Source of the DNA: Actinomycetes bacterium
GTDB lineage: Bacteria > Actinomycetota > Thermoleophilia > Solirubrobacterales > Solirubrobacteraceae
Assembly (NCBI GenBank): GCA_021846845.1
Contig: JAJZWB010000003.1
Span: 1 to 58,404 of the forward strand
Direction: 5' to 3'
Length of the DNA: 58,404 nt
Shown here: positions 58,328 to 58,404 of the stretch, in pieces
Numbering within the stretch: position 1 is the first letter of the stretch
Layout: each line of letters opens with the position of its first letter
Translations under genes and position numbers: made by a program
Notes under the pieces: model-generated
Told to the model about the DNA's origin: nothing
The model's input: only the letters and a program-made list of their open reading frames with translations
The model's database searches: none

Positions 58328-58404
58328 TCAGCGGTCGCGCGTCGCCGGCCCCGTGAAGAACTCCTCCCCCGGCCACACCGTTCCGGCGGTCTCGGCCTCG
58401 TGAC
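58328..58404 (-). CDS. C-terminus of an unidentified protein, partial
   Basis: The last 24 codons of a minus-strand frame read HEAETAGTVWPGEEFFTGP then ATRDR and a TGA stop at 58330-58328. Third codon positions are almost all G or C and the peptide composition looks genuine. The rest lies beyond the window. No family can be named from so little. Confidence 0.5.
   Translation of the reverse strand, partial: HEAETAGTVWPGEEFFTGPATRDR

Noticed and set aside
58164-58376. Minus-strand frame with a CTRCGTGKLAP stretch resembling a zinc ribbon
   Set aside because: The pair of cysteines lies within the hairpin-rich region, and the upstream part reads through the stop region of the gene at the right edge in another frame. 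The hairpins explain the sequence better.

Overview
The window is very GC-rich (about 70% by eye) and densely coded, with most genes starting one to a few bases from, or overlapping, their neighbours. Gene content and order point to a high-GC Gram-positive actinobacterium, most likely of the Thermoleophilia/Solirubrobacterales type. The supporting signs are rplM-rpsI-glmM-glmS-acpS-nnr-alr in actinobacterial order, a mycobacterial-type CysO/CysM/Mec cysteine pathway, WS/DGAT wax-ester synthase and GuaB3. The lineage call is inference. No rRNA, tRNA, CRISPR array, insertion sequence or phage gene was seen. This is chromosomal housekeeping sequence with a few accessory islands.

Layout. 1-3072 (minus): ctaC-ctaD-ctaB, part of the heme-copper oxidase locus; ctaB runs off the left edge. 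3292-6373 (plus): PAP2-family phosphatase, UPF0104 membrane protein, trxB. 6561-18613 (minus): a CAP-domain secreted protein, then a long block read as rplM-rpsI-glmM-glmS-acpS-nnr-alr-cca-HIT-3-hydroxyacyl-CoA dehydrogenase. 18727-26337: a NUDIX gene, then (minus) hup-pyrF-LysM-dacA-pfkB kinase-guaB3-guaA. 26571-31003: a 46-codon membrane-peptide gene, (minus) murI-rph-rdgB-CDF, and a glycosyltransferase. 31064-39754: an HDAC-family gene divergent from nadB, a Cys3His protein, hydantoinase/oxoprolinase subunits A and B, a DUF1802 gene and a protease-fold protein.

39761-45442 is the most interesting part. It is a sulfur-carrier cysteine cluster: a rhodanese-ThiF activating enzyme, a CysO-like carrier, CysM and a JAMM protease. 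Two Tat-exported ferritin-like proteins sit inside it and a thioredoxin-fold protein diverges from it. Three genes (trxB, cysM and the ThiF gene) share a near-identical promoter element with dyad symmetry, suggesting one sulfur/thiol-responsive regulator. The CysO-like carrier ends Gly-Gly-Ala-Arg, so it should need proteolytic trimming before it can be activated.

45524-58404: metallophosphoesterase, ispH, acyl-CoA dehydrogenase, WS/DGAT with a coupled 74-aa partner, a SufT/MIP18-like protein, a STAS protein, a GH79-like lipoprotein with a HAD phosphatase, two unrecognised proteins and a second UPF0104 protein. A hairpin-rich 350-bp gap near the right edge may encode a small RNA. Many genes have a TANNNT hexamer 6-12 nt before the start codon and no Shine-Dalgarno, which suggests widespread leaderless transcripts. 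Several genes also carry short in-frame tandem repeats that look recently expanded.
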